In this document: positions 42,374-51,024 of the stretch, in pieces
How positions within the stretch are numbered: the first letter of the stretch is position 1
Layout of the letters: each line of letters opens with the position of its first letter
Assembly: GCF_000725345.1 (NCBI RefSeq)
Contig: NZ_CP008852.1
Coordinates: forward strand, 3,340,001 to 3,404,000
DNA: 64,000 nucleotides
Direction: 5' to 3'
Source: Pelosinus sp. UFO1
GTDB lineage: Bacteria > Bacillota > Negativicutes > DSM-13327
Made by a program: the position numbers and the translations under genes
The notes under the pieces: model-generated
Database searches by the model: none
What the model was told of the DNA's origin: nothing
Seen by the model: the letters and a program-made list of their open reading frames with translations, nothing else

Positions 42374-44317
42374 TCACGAAAAATATCGAAGTATTGCACT
42401 AATTTCACTTTTTGGTATACTACGATACTCTTCACCTAGCACATTGATCAATTTACACCGCAGTTCCGCTAATCGCTTACTCTCAGGCTGATCACTATAG
42501 TTAAAATCAACATAGGGAGAGCCAAAGGCCAGCCTGTTTACCATAAGCAAACTATGAAGCATTAAACCAGCGGCTGCTTGCTCAGAAAGATATTCCTTAA
42601 ACTCACTTGTAATTAACATACCAAGTTGAAATCCCTTACTAATGATGTCCTGTGAAATGCTTTCAACAAAAGGTAACTCTGTAACATTAATGTTCCGAAT
42701 CATTAACATAAAGGATTCCGAAAAATCATGTTTTTTTTCTGGAGTCTCCTGGGTATATTCTAATTGGGTACCACATATTTTCTTCAATACCTTATGAATT
42801 GCCACTATATCTCGTTGTGTAAGTATGGAATTGACAACAACAAGGGGGCATTCCGTATTGATGGGCAATACACTAATCACCAAATCAATGGGCTGCATTT
42901 TGAGGACTTGCTCAATTTCAAGCACAGAACAATACCCGAGCACACTCAAACTTTTTATTTCATTTTCCAATCTGGTCTTCAGCAGCCTAGCCGTGCCTCG
43001 TCCTGTACCGCAAACCACAATCGCCCTAAACTGTGACCTCCCATATCTCCTCTCGTATGCTGCTTGGAAGTGAAGGACGATATATGCTAAATCCGGATCT
43101 GTCAAAAACACGCTAATTTCCGCAAATACTTCAGAGCATACTTCTTTTACACATCTAAACATTTCTGGATAGGATTGAATGACTTCTGCTACCAAGGGAT
43201 TCGGATCGATAACGCCATATTCGTATTTTGCTAATTTATCTGTTAAATGGGCAAGCAGACTATCAAATAACTCTGTGTCATCTGTATACGTTACTTTTAA
43301 GCATTGACTCACTTTGCTGATTATTTCTGCAGTTATGCCTGTAACTACTGGTTGTTTATAACCATTATGATGAAGTTCATTATGATACATGCCATTGCCT
43401 AGAGATTGTAACCAGATAAAGCCAATTTCTGTATCAGATATCTCGGTTCCCAAATGATTAGCGAGTGCTGCGCATTCTTCACTGAAAATACTATAAAAAG
43501 GATGCTCTTTTGCTTGTATCGCAACGGTCGTATCGAAAGCGGTAAGACCATTGTTTGTTTTAATCCTTTGAATGACAACACAAAAGCGTATTAGCGCACC
43601 AATCAGCATTCGATCAGAAAGATATTGTTCTCCTACCTTCTTAATGTTTGCAGCAATACGCCCAATCGCTTGGCATACAATTTTCAACTGGTCTTTTTCT
43701 AATAAAAAAGTGGTTATAACGTTACCTACACGAGATGGAAATTCATACTCACGTGCAATACTGTGCAAAATATATGAAATTTCATTACTATTTAAAAAAC
43801 TTTGTACTACATATTCCAGCGCTAACCGACGGTTAACCTCTGAGCTAACTGCACGTATACCATAATGAACCTTTCGTTCCATTTCAATGCGCCAGTTCTG
43901 AAGAAGCCGTTCTACTCTTTGCATATCAGCAACTACTGTATTACGGCTGACTCCCATTTTCTCAGCTAAAAGATTAATGGTAACAAACTTTTCATTAATC
44001 AATAATTCTAATGCAATATACTTGCTTCGTTCCTCTTGATTAAGCAGCAAGGCCACGCCTGCTTCATTATCTAACATACTGCGAATTTTATTGATAGCTG
44101 TAATTTCACCCTCAAGCCATATTCCAAGATTGGGCTTGGATTCTAATTGAACCACTTGTTCCTTTTGTTTTTCTAGCCATAAACGGACATTTTCTAAGTC
44201 ATATTTAATAGTTCGGGTGCTAACATGAAATTCGTCAGCTAAGTCTTTAATTTTAAAGGAGCGTTTTGCATCTATAATTTTTTTTAGTATTTGACGACAA
44301 CGAAAAGTAAGAATAAT
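42374..44317 (-). CDS. BglG/MtlR-type PRD regulator, apparent AUU start
   Basis: About 647 aa. Two N-terminal helix-turn-helices (IKDLADEFHVSTRTIKYDL and INLLAEKMGVSRNTVVADM), two PRD domains, an EIIB-like domain (VVCGTGRGTARLLKTRL) and a C-terminal PRD-like segment (LMLHSLLMVNRL). The shorter reading from GTG 44155 would delete the first helix-turn-helix. The frame is open back to a stop at about 44327, but no ATG, GTG or TTG occurs before 44155. GGGGGGAGAGG directly precedes ATT ATT CTT ACT (44317), where relatives read M-x-L-T. It should activate this operon under PTS control. Confidence 0.8.
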   Translation of the reverse strand: MILTFRCRQILKKIIDAKRSFKIKDLADEFHVSTRTIKYDLENVRLWLEKQKEQVVQLESKPNLGIWLEGEITAINKIRSMLDNEAGVALLLNQEERSKYIALELLINEKFVTINLLAEKMGVSRNTVVADMQRVERLLQNWRIEMERKVHYGIRAVSSEVNRRLALEYVVQSFLNSNEISYILHSIAREYEFPSRVGNVITTFLLEKDQLKIVCQAIGRIAANIKKVGEQYLSDRMLIGALIRFCVVIQRIKTNNGLTAFDTTVAIQAKEHPFYSIFSEECAALANHLGTEISDTEIGFIWLQSLGNGMYHNELHHNGYKQPVVTGITAEIISKVSQCLKVTYTDDTELFDSLLAHLTDKLAKYEYGVIDPNPLVAEVIQSYPEMFRCVKEVCSEVFAEISVFLTDPDLAYIVLHFQAAYERRYGRSQFRAIVVCGTGRGTARLLKTRLENEIKSLSVLGYCSVLEIEQVLKMQPIDLVISVLPINTECPLVVVNSILTQRDIVAIHKVLKKICGTQLEYTQETPEKKHDFSESFMLMIRNINVTELPFVESISQDIISKGFQLGMLITSEFKEYLSEQAAAGLMLHSLLMVNRLAFGSPYVDFNYSDQPESKRLAELRCKLINVLGEEYRSIPKSEISAILRYFS

Positions 44318-44631
44318 CCTCTCCCCCCTTTACTCGTACATACACCAGAACGACTTAGAATTCATTAACCGTATTATATTCTGAATTTTTGCTATAATAA
44401 AGTACAATTTGCTTCACCGTATATTAGTGCAAAATCAATTTTTCAAGAATACAAAACTCCTTTTACTTTACTATTTAATATAGAAAAAGACTTGGCTTAC
44501 ACCAAACCCTAGGATATAGGCAAAGTATTCATTCTTTATATTGGAGATCAAGAAGGTCGTATTCTTTCAATTGCATAAAAAAAGCAGGAACACATGTCCT
44601 GCTTTTCAAAGGAGCCCTTTTAGTCAAAATT
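44318..44631. other. Intergenic region between the regulator and lipase genes
   Basis: Contains the upstream region of the PRD regulator, AT-rich and without a promoter I can assign, and a 17-base fragment (AAAAAGACTTGGCTTA near 44485) shared with the 102-base repeats at 57.6 and 60.6 kb. It ends with the lipase terminator at 44579-44606. Confidence 0.6.
44579..44606 (-). terminator. Intrinsic terminator after the lipase gene
   Basis: Minus strand AAAGCAGGA and TCCTGCTTT around a 7-base loop, followed by TTTT, about 25 bases past the stop. Confidence 0.85.
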
Positions 44632-45984
44632 CTATTTGCCCTTATCTGAACCTAACCACTCTTGCCTATCATGACTCATTGTTTTCATATCGTGAATAAA
44701 TGCCTCCAAGGGCGTCATCTCCCGAGTACTACTTCCATAACTAGCAGCATGAACAACAGCACGATTCTCTACGCGATATACTCTTTGTGTCAAGGTGATA
44801 TAATACACATTTTCTTCATCCTTAACTTTGTGAGCCTGTACAGTTGGCACTACCACCCATTCAGATTTTTCTGCTAACGCTTTTTGGAAGATGTCCTCAT
44901 TCGTTTCTTCTCCAGCTAACATATAATTAGAAAATGTAGCGCGATATTCATCTTGTAAAGCTTCTTTCATATAGACAAACTCTGCTTGCAGCTCCTCTGG
45001 TAGATCATTTTTGAGCGGTGCTACAAATACTCTTGACGTTTCAGAAGTACTAAAAGACTGCTTAGGCATCGATAACTCCCCCGCCTGTACAGCTTGCAGC
45101 CGTTTCTGATAATAGTTTTTTATCGCCAAGTCTAAATATAAGGTAATTTGATGAGGTCCTGGATTTTCAAGAGTAGGTACTTGCCAGCGAATTTCTCGCC
45201 CAAATTGTTCATACCCGCCCACTAATTTTTGCAAAGCCTGAGTTACAGGGTCACCAGTAGCCACAACACGAGTTAAGTGTAACAAAGGCTCATATTTCTG
45301 GCGAAAGGCATGGTTTCCTACGGCTGGTGCGCCAAAAGTAATGACCTCCACTTGTTCTGGTTTTATCCCCATTTCTAGTAATCTTGCTCCCCCAATGGTA
45401 ACTCCTGCTCCCCCTAGACTATGTCCTACTAAATATACCTTTTTGTCCCCGTCCTCTTGTAATATGTCTAAAAATGGTTTTTTTGAATTACCAACTTCTT
45501 CTACTATTTCTTTGGAAAAACCAGCCTGAACATATTGATTGAATCCCTCATGTACCTTAGGTACTGTATCAGGCATATTTTTTCTCTGAGCATTCTCTGA
45601 AAATTCTTCTGGTCCTTTACCAGCAAAATAGACCTTACCTACTCGTAAGTCCGTCTTTACGTCTTTTATATTCTCTGTTCCTACTGCCGAAAGCAAGTAT
45701 AGGGGAATGGAACTCCCCTCTTGGCTCTTTTTGGCAAATAAAAATCTCGCATCTGCTTTTTTATCTTTCCCAACGTAATACTGAATTTTCCAGCCATCTT
45801 GCACTAGAGCGTCCCGAGCAATGATTCCCACTCGATCACTATATACAGCTGTACAAGCTGCGGCAGCCATATATAAAGTACGAGCTTCCTCATATTCCTC
45901 TAGGTATATAGCACTTACCAATACTGGCTGTAACAATAAAAAAATAAAACTTATTACATAAATGCATTTTAAAATTTTTTTCAA
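44632..45984 (-). CDS. Exported class 3 lipase-family protein
   Basis: 450 aa with an N-terminal signal (KCIYVISFIFLLLQPVLVSA, residues about 6-25). The alpha/beta-hydrolase nucleophile elbow is GHSLGGAG (about 188-195), followed by EVITFGAPAVGNHAF and a DPVTQAL segment with the acid residue, all typical of the fungal-type lipase_3 domain. The C-terminal 150 residues are not recognised. It likely hydrolyses an ester in the periplasm or outside the cell. Monocistronic. Confidence 0.85.
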   Translation of the reverse strand: MKKILKCIYVISFIFLLLQPVLVSAIYLEEYEEARTLYMAAAACTAVYSDRVGIIARDALVQDGWKIQYYVGKDKKADARFLFAKKSQEGSSIPLYLLSAVGTENIKDVKTDLRVGKVYFAGKGPEEFSENAQRKNMPDTVPKVHEGFNQYVQAGFSKEIVEEVGNSKKPFLDILQEDGDKKVYLVGHSLGGAGVTIGGARLLEMGIKPEQVEVITFGAPAVGNHAFRQKYEPLLHLTRVVATGDPVTQALQKLVGGYEQFGREIRWQVPTLENPGPHQITLYLDLAIKNYYQKRLQAVQAGELSMPKQSFSTSETSRVFVAPLKNDLPEELQAEFVYMKEALQDEYRATFSNYMLAGEETNEDIFQKALAEKSEWVVVPTVQAHKVKDEENVYYITLTQRVYRVENRAVVHAASYGSSTREMTPLEAFIHDMKTMSHDRQEWLGSDKGK

Positions 45985-46022
45985 AACAACCCTCTCCTAC
46001 TATAACTTGATGGAAAGTAGTC

Positions 46023-46919
46023 TCACTGTTCTACGTTATTGTAAGGGTCCCATTCTGTCATCGTCGATAAATGCTCCATTGCCTTCTTACAATCCACCAA
46101 TAGTTTTTCTTTATCTTGAGGCAACGTACCCGCCAGGGCTACATAATTTGAAATGTGATTGCTGCGAAACAAACAATGAGCTTCACTATGCAAATCAATA
46201 CCAGAAATTAATCGCGACAGTTCACCCATAATTTCTGCGGGAGACAATAAGGTAAATTCACCTCGTTCATATTCGGCCCTTAGCTCGCTCCCTCGATACA
46301 TCATTAAGGTTAAAGCACTGAGCATATTGGGACGAATCGCATTCACTGCTTGAGCAGTATGATAAGCATGTTCTTTAGAACCTGCCTTCCCTGCAAGGCC
46401 GATGATAACCATCAATGACAATTTGATGCCTGCAGCGACTATTTTCTGCCCTGCTTCAATAGACTGTTGTTTTGTAACGCCTTTATTTACATGGAGCAGT
46501 ACTTCATCATCGCCTGATTCCATTCCATAGTACACTAGTTTCAATCCTGCTTCTGATAAACGCTGAAGTTCTTCGGTTGTTTTTCGTAAAATATCATTGG
46601 GTCCCGCATAGCAAGATACTCTGCGAAGTTTGGGGAAATTTTCATGCAGTACTTTTAATATCTCCAACAACCTAGGGGTTGATAAAACTAATGCATTGCC
46701 GTCTGCCAAGAAGATACGGCGAATCATATCCTTATACGCTTTGGCTTGCTCGATTTGCGCCATAATTTCTTCCATGGAGCGAGTACGAAAATCAACAGTT
46801 CTGTACATATTGCAATAAGTACAACGATTATGAGAGCACCCAATCGTTACACGCAAAATAAAACTATCCGCTTCGCTAGGCGGACGAAATACGGGGCCCT
46901 CGGCAGTGTCAAAATACAT
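46023..46919 (-). CDS. Radical SAM protein with B12-less CSHNRCTYC motif
   Basis: 298 aa. The iron-sulfur motif is GCSHNRCTYC near residues 28-37, spaced CX4CX2C instead of the standard CX3CX2C; this spacing is characteristic of a known radical SAM subgroup often annotated as an oxygen-independent coproporphyrinogen oxidase-like or YgiQ-like protein. The segment YYGMESGDDEVLLHVNKG is the typical SAM-radical ESG region. The substrate is unknown. It is followed by a repeat at 46958-47079. Confidence 0.8.
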   Translation of the reverse strand: MYFDTAEGPVFRPPSEADSFILRVTIGCSHNRCTYCNMYRTVDFRTRSMEEIMAQIEQAKAYKDMIRRIFLADGNALVLSTPRLLEILKVLHENFPKLRRVSCYAGPNDILRKTTEELQRLSEAGLKLVYYGMESGDDEVLLHVNKGVTKQQSIEAGQKIVAAGIKLSLMVIIGLAGKAGSKEHAYHTAQAVNAIRPNMLSALTLMMYRGSELRAEYERGEFTLLSPAEIMGELSRLISGIDLHSEAHCLFRSNHISNYVALAGTLPQDKEKLLVDCKKAMEHLSTMTEWDPYNNVEQ

Positions 46920-46957
46920 AGTCTTCTCCTCCTACTAACAACAATTCAGAAACTCTA

Positions 46958-47079
46958 AACCACAGAAAAAAAACGATTGAAGCACAAAGAAACGAAGTCG
47001 CTACGCGGACACAATGAACACAAATGTGTCCATTTAACATGTTTTGTGTTCTTCGTGCATCTTTGTGATCTTTGTGGTT
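46958..47079. repeat. AACCACAAAG-bounded palindromic repeat, copy 1 (divergent)
   Basis: Starts AACCACAG and ends CTTTGTGGTT, with GTCGCTACGCGGAC in the first half. It is related to the copies at 51850 and 63031 but is the most diverged and longest. It lies between the radical SAM and sfsA genes. Confidence 0.7.
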
Positions 47080-47096
47080 AAATGCTTTTTAAAACC

Positions 47097-47783
47097 TTAC
47101 AGTACTATATCGACTCTGTCTCCGATTACAATCTTATCTTCCTCAACATAAGAATCATATGCTAGTAATATAACACCTTTTGCAGCAGCCAGTTTCAAGG
47201 CTGCTGCAAAAGCTTTGTCTGTCTTACTATTAGGGCTAAAACTGATGACACCTTTCATTTGGATAAGAAAGAAAATATATCCCTGATAGCCTTCTTCAAC
47301 GGCTTTAATCATTTCATATACATGCTTGGTCCCTCTACTTGTTGGAGCGTCGGGAAACATAACCATACCATCCTCTTCTAATGTCACTCCTTTGACTTCA
47401 ATAAACCCCTTATTGCCAAGGGATTCAAAGTAAACATCAAATCTGGAATTACCAAAGGTGACTTCTTTTCTTAAGGTATCTATGGTAGCTATCTCTGAAA
47501 TACTTCCTGTCTGTAAAGCTTCCAAAACAACATAATTTGGTACTTGGGAATCGATATTAATCAGCCTATCTCCTTTATAAATACAAATAACCGAAAATCT
47601 TGTTTTCCTTGCTGGGTTTTGAGAGCATTCTAAAATTACCTTCGTCCCTGCAATAAACAACTCTTTGCATCGGCCTGTATTTTTTACATGAACAATTTCC
47701 TCGGTTCCCTCTACCCATACATGAGCAATAAAGCGATTGATTCTTTTTATAAAAGTTCCTACTACTATTTTATTATATTTCAT
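47097..47783 (-). CDS. sfsA: SfsA-family nuclease-like protein
   Basis: 228 aa, complete. Conserved motifs: FIKRINRFIAHV near the N-terminus, HVKNTGRCKELF, RFDVYFES and IEVKGVTLE (the PD-(D/E)XK nuclease core), and FPDAPTSRGTKH. E. coli SfsA was linked to maltose-gene expression; the fold suggests DNA/RNA binding or cleavage. It lies 13 bases after msrB and is probably co-transcribed. Confidence 0.92.
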   Translation of the reverse strand: MKYNKIVVGTFIKRINRFIAHVWVEGTEEIVHVKNTGRCKELFIAGTKVILECSQNPARKTRFSVICIYKGDRLINIDSQVPNYVVLEALQTGSISEIATIDTLRKEVTFGNSRFDVYFESLGNKGFIEVKGVTLEEDGMVMFPDAPTSRGTKHVYEMIKAVEEGYQGYIFFLIQMKGVISFSPNSKTDKAFAAALKLAAAKGVILLAYDSYVEEDKIVIGDRVDIVL

Positions 47784-47796
47784 AACAAACCACTAT

Positions 47797-48234
47797 CTAT
47801 TTCTCCCTATCAAATAATGTAAGATACTTTCCATATCCTTCTTTCTCTAAATCCTCTTTGCCGATAAAACGTAACGCTGCCGAGTTAATACAATAACGTA
47901 GCTTAGTTGGAGTAGGTCCATCGGTAAAAACATGGCCTAAATGAGAATCCCCTTCTTTACTACGCACTTCTGTACGATTCATAAAATGACTATGATCTGC
48001 CTTTTCCTTAACCGCTTCTTCTGACACAGGTTTTGTAAAGCTAGGCCAACCACAACCAGAGTCATATTTGTCCAGGGAAGTAAATAATGGTTCCCCTGAA
48101 ACAATATCTACATAAATACCCGCTTGTTTATGATCCCAATATTCATTGCGAAAAGCAGGCTCCGTTCCATTATTTTGTGTTACTTCATATTGAACTTTAC
48201 TAAGCTTATTCTTCAACTGTTCTTTATCTTTCAT
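47797..48234 (-). CDS. msrB: Peptide-methionine (R)-S-oxide reductase
   Basis: 145 aa, repairs R-methionine sulfoxide in proteins. Signature segments: CGWPSFTKP (about 61-69), [11 protein letters not shown] (about 96-106) and the catalytic cysteine in [11 protein letters not shown] (about 113-123). The two CxxC zinc sites of some MsrB proteins are absent, as in the zinc-free class. It is followed closely by sfsA. Confidence 0.93.
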   Translation of the reverse strand: MKDKEQLKNKLSKVQYEVTQNNGTEPAFRNEYWDHKQAGIYVDIVSGEPLFTSLDKYDSGCGWPSFTKPVSEEAVKEKADHSHFMNRTEVRSKEGDSHLGHVFTDGPTPTKLRYCINSAALRFIGKEDLEKEGYGKYLTLFDREK

Positions 48235-48347
48235 TACCTAACACCCCTTTTTATTTGATTCTAGTTCCTATTATTCTACCCCTGAGTTAGGTGAGATATT
48301 AAGCTAAAAGCGTAGTAATTCACTAACTTCTATTATAAAAAGTTAAA

Positions 48348-48380
48348 ATCCTGCAACGTCTTTAAGGAACGTTACAGGAT
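48348..48380 (-). terminator. Terminator of the thiamine salvage operon
   Basis: Minus strand ATCCTGTAACGT and ACGTTGCAGGAT around a short loop, then TTTT, 14 bases past the thiE stop. Confidence 0.85.
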
Positions 48381-48393
48381 ATCTTTTGACGCT

Positions 48394-49023
48394 TTATTTA
48401 GTTATGATCTGACGCAGATGCCAAGCAGCTTCCCTCGGATTGGTTGCAGCAATAATTGCAGATACTACCGCGGCTCCATCCACTCCCGTCGCTATTACAT
48501 GATGAATATTACTCCCATTAATACCGCCAATTCCAACAATCGGTATCTTAATTTTTTCTTTTATCATCCCCAAATCCTCAAGACTCACATGATCTGCATC
48601 ACTTTTGGTCAGAGTAGGAAATAAGGCTCCAATTCCAAGGTAATCTGCTCCTTCCTCTTGAGCCCTTAGCGCTTCTTCTAGGGTAGATACAGATACCCCA
48701 ATAATCTTTGTTGGTCCGAGTAAATTTCTTGCTACTGGTAAGGGCATATCCTCCTGACCAATGTGTACACCATCTGCATCTACGGCTAGAGCGATGTCTA
48801 CACGATCATTGACAATAAAGGGAACACCATAGGTAGTCGTAATACCTTTAACCTGTAAGGCCAACTGAAAAAAGTCCAACGTAGATATGTTTTTTTCACG
48901 AATTTGTACTAAACTAACACTGCCCTTAATCGCTTCTTCTACTGTATTAGCAAGATCTTTGCCACTTAATAATTCCCGGTCCGTAACTAAGTACAAGGAA
49001 TAATCAATTGCCCCTTTATCCAT
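48394..49023 (-). CDS. thiE: Thiamine-phosphate synthase
   Basis: 209-aa TIM barrel joining HMP-pyrophosphate to thiazole phosphate. Typical motifs: LVQIREKN (about 36-43), FIVNDRVDIALAVDADGVHIGQEDMP (about 69-95), IIGVSVST and VGIGGINGSN near 163-172. It overlaps thiM by 8 bases and ends the thiD-cytX-thiM-thiE operon. Confidence 0.95.
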   Translation of the reverse strand: MDKGAIDYSLYLVTDRELLSGKDLANTVEEAIKGSVSLVQIREKNISTLDFFQLALQVKGITTTYGVPFIVNDRVDIALAVDADGVHIGQEDMPLPVARNLLGPTKIIGVSVSTLEEALRAQEEGADYLGIGALFPTLTKSDADHVSLEDLGMIKEKIKIPIVGIGGINGSNIHHVIATGVDGAAVVSAIIAATNPREAAWHLRQIITK

Positions 49024-49828
49024 TCGTTATCGTGCCGCCTTTTACTAAGATCTCTGGAGTCATATTCCATACGGCATCAAATAACCGAGCACGAAATGTT
49101 CCAATCCCTTCGCCAGCTTTCAAGGATTGTCTCGCGAGCTCCCCAGCAAGCCCCATGGTCAGAACTCCTGCTGCTGCTCCGACAAACAAGTCATCATTTG
49201 CGCCACAATAAGAAGCAATGAGAGATGTAGCCATACATCCAGTGCCAGTAACCTCTGACAATATAGGATGTCCATTATTAATTAGGCAAACTTTATTTCC
49301 TTGGGCAATATAATCTTGTTTACCCGTAATTGCAATCACACAACCAAGTTTTTGCGAAAGATGTCTAGCTACCTTCTCTCCATCCATTTCATCAGCCACA
49401 GAATCGACGCCTTTAATTTCTGTAGCGATACCCGCTAAAATTTTCATTTCTGACATATTGCCACGTATTACATCAGGACGAACTTCTTCTATAATTCGCT
49501 TTGCCGTAACCGTACGAAGGTTAGTAGCTCCCACCCCTACTGGATCGAAGACAATGGGAATTCCCTTTTCTTTCGCCTTTTTGCCAACCACTAGCATGGA
49601 TTCAATACTTCGAGAATTCAGTGTACCTATATTTAACACTAAGGAAGAAGCAAAAGAAACCATTTCTTCAACTTCTTCTATATCATCTGCCATCACAGGA
49701 GAAGCGCCTATCGCCAAGGTGATATTTGCACAATCATTCACTGTCACATAATTAGTAATATGATGTACCAAAGGCTTCTTTTGTTTTAGAGCTATAAGGC
49801 CATCGGAGATTTTTTGCAGTATTTCCAT
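49016..49828 (-). CDS. thiM: Hydroxyethylthiazole kinase
   Basis: 270 aa from ATG 49828. It phosphorylates the thiazole moiety for salvage. Motifs: PLVHHITNYVTVNDCANITLAIGASPVMAD near the N-terminus, FDPVGVGAT, and SEVTGTGCMATSL near residues 192-204 (anion hole). A GGGGG lies upstream of this ATG, and it overlaps cytX by 37 bases; an ATG six codons further up is an alternative. Confidence 0.94.
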   Translation of the reverse strand: MEILQKISDGLIALKQKKPLVHHITNYVTVNDCANITLAIGASPVMADDIEEVEEMVSFASSLVLNIGTLNSRSIESMLVVGKKAKEKGIPIVFDPVGVGATNLRTVTAKRIIEEVRPDVIRGNMSEMKILAGIATEIKGVDSVADEMDGEKVARHLSQKLGCVIAITGKQDYIAQGNKVCLINNGHPILSEVTGTGCMATSLIASYCGANDDLFVGAAAGVLTMGLAGELARQSLKAGEGIGTFRARLFDAVWNMTPEILVKGGTITNG

Positions 49829-51024
49829 TGTTTCGTATACCCCCATATTATTTTATAGAGTAATGCGGTAATCAGCATAACAGGTATCGTCGCTCCAAAG
49901 ATAAATTCCATTTTGATAAACTGATAATACATTCCTACGCCAAGGGCCCAAACCACTAATGCACTCCAGTTGATTAGAACCTCGGGTCTAACTAGCCGAT
50001 TTTTAATGATAAAATACTCGGTCAAAAGTACCGCAAATAAAGGTGCAAAAACTGACCCGATAGCAATTAGAAAACTTTCGTACTCTTCGATATTGATCCA
50101 CAAAGCGATCACTGTGCCAATGATCGTCATCACCAAAGCAACCTGTTTCTCATTTAACTCCGGGAAAATATTATTAAAGCTTACACCTGCGGAATAAGCA
50201 TCCAAGAAAGTCGTCGTTACTGTTGCTAATACTACAATCCCCAAGGCAGATAGTCCCAAATTAGCAGCTAGCATCATAGCTGAAGGCTCTGGGTTGCCAG
50301 CAACAATAGCGGCTCCGAGACCAATGATATACATCCAGCAGCTGCCAATAAAGTAGCCAAGGCCACTGCCTAAGGCGGCACTTGTTTTACTTTTTGCAAA
50401 ACGAGTATAATCTGCAATCAACGGTAACCAAGACAAGGGCATAATTACACTAAGTTCTAACGCTTCACCAAAGGACATACCACCAGCAGGTAGTACGCTT
50501 AAAGCGGAACTATCCTTAAATACAACGGTACTTAGTATCACAGTTATGCCTAATAAGAGAAACACGGCCAACATATTAAGCCTCTTCAAGCCGCCTTCCC
50601 TACCCAGAGCAATCCATAAAAGAACTAAACCACCAATACCAATGCTCCACAAGGACATTTGATCCATACCCCAAAGCATTTTACTTATTTCATTGGCTGA
50701 TCTGGCCGCTGAAATAATCATAACGGCTGTCCAACCTACTAGTTGCAGTACATTTAGTATGGAGAATAAATAGGAACCATAGGCTCCGAAAGAAATTCTG
50801 GTAGATACTAGGGCTGGTATCCTTTCCTGAGTTCCTATGATGCCACATAACACCATCATAACGGTCCCCACCACATGACCAATGACAATGGCGGTCACAC
50901 CACTTTGAAAACCAAGAGGAGCCAATAGCCCGCCTGTTAAAATCTCCGCAATCGACACAGCCGCACCAAACCACAAGAATAAATAATGGGTAAAACCAAG
51001 TGTATTATTATTTTCATTTGTCAT
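49792..51024 (-). CDS. cytX: CytX-type hydroxymethylpyrimidine transporter (NCS1)
   Basis: 410 aa with about 12 membrane segments, purine-cytosine permease (NCS1) family. Motifs: LFLWFGAAVSIAEILTGGLLAPLG near residues 11-34 and PLSWLPLIADYTRFAK near 196-211. CytX proteins are riboswitch-linked and are predicted to import the pyrimidine part of thiamine (HMP). Lying between thiD and thiM in this operon strongly supports that substrate. Its start overlaps thiD by 11 bases. Confidence 0.9.
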   Translation of the reverse strand: MTNENNNTLGFTHYLFLWFGAAVSIAEILTGGLLAPLGFQSGVTAIVIGHVVGTVMMVLCGIIGTQERIPALVSTRISFGAYGSYLFSILNVLQLVGWTAVMIISAARSANEISKMLWGMDQMSLWSIGIGGLVLLWIALGREGGLKRLNMLAVFLLLGITVILSTVVFKDSSALSVLPAGGMSFGEALELSVIMPLSWLPLIADYTRFAKSKTSAALGSGLGYFIGSCWMYIIGLGAAIVAGNPEPSAMMLAANLGLSALGIVVLATVTTTFLDAYSAGVSFNNIFPELNEKQVALVMTIIGTVIALWINIEEYESFLIAIGSVFAPLFAVLLTEYFIIKNRLVRPEVLINWSALVVWALGVGMYYQFIKMEFIFGATIPVMLITALLYKIIWGYTKQWKYCKKSPMAL

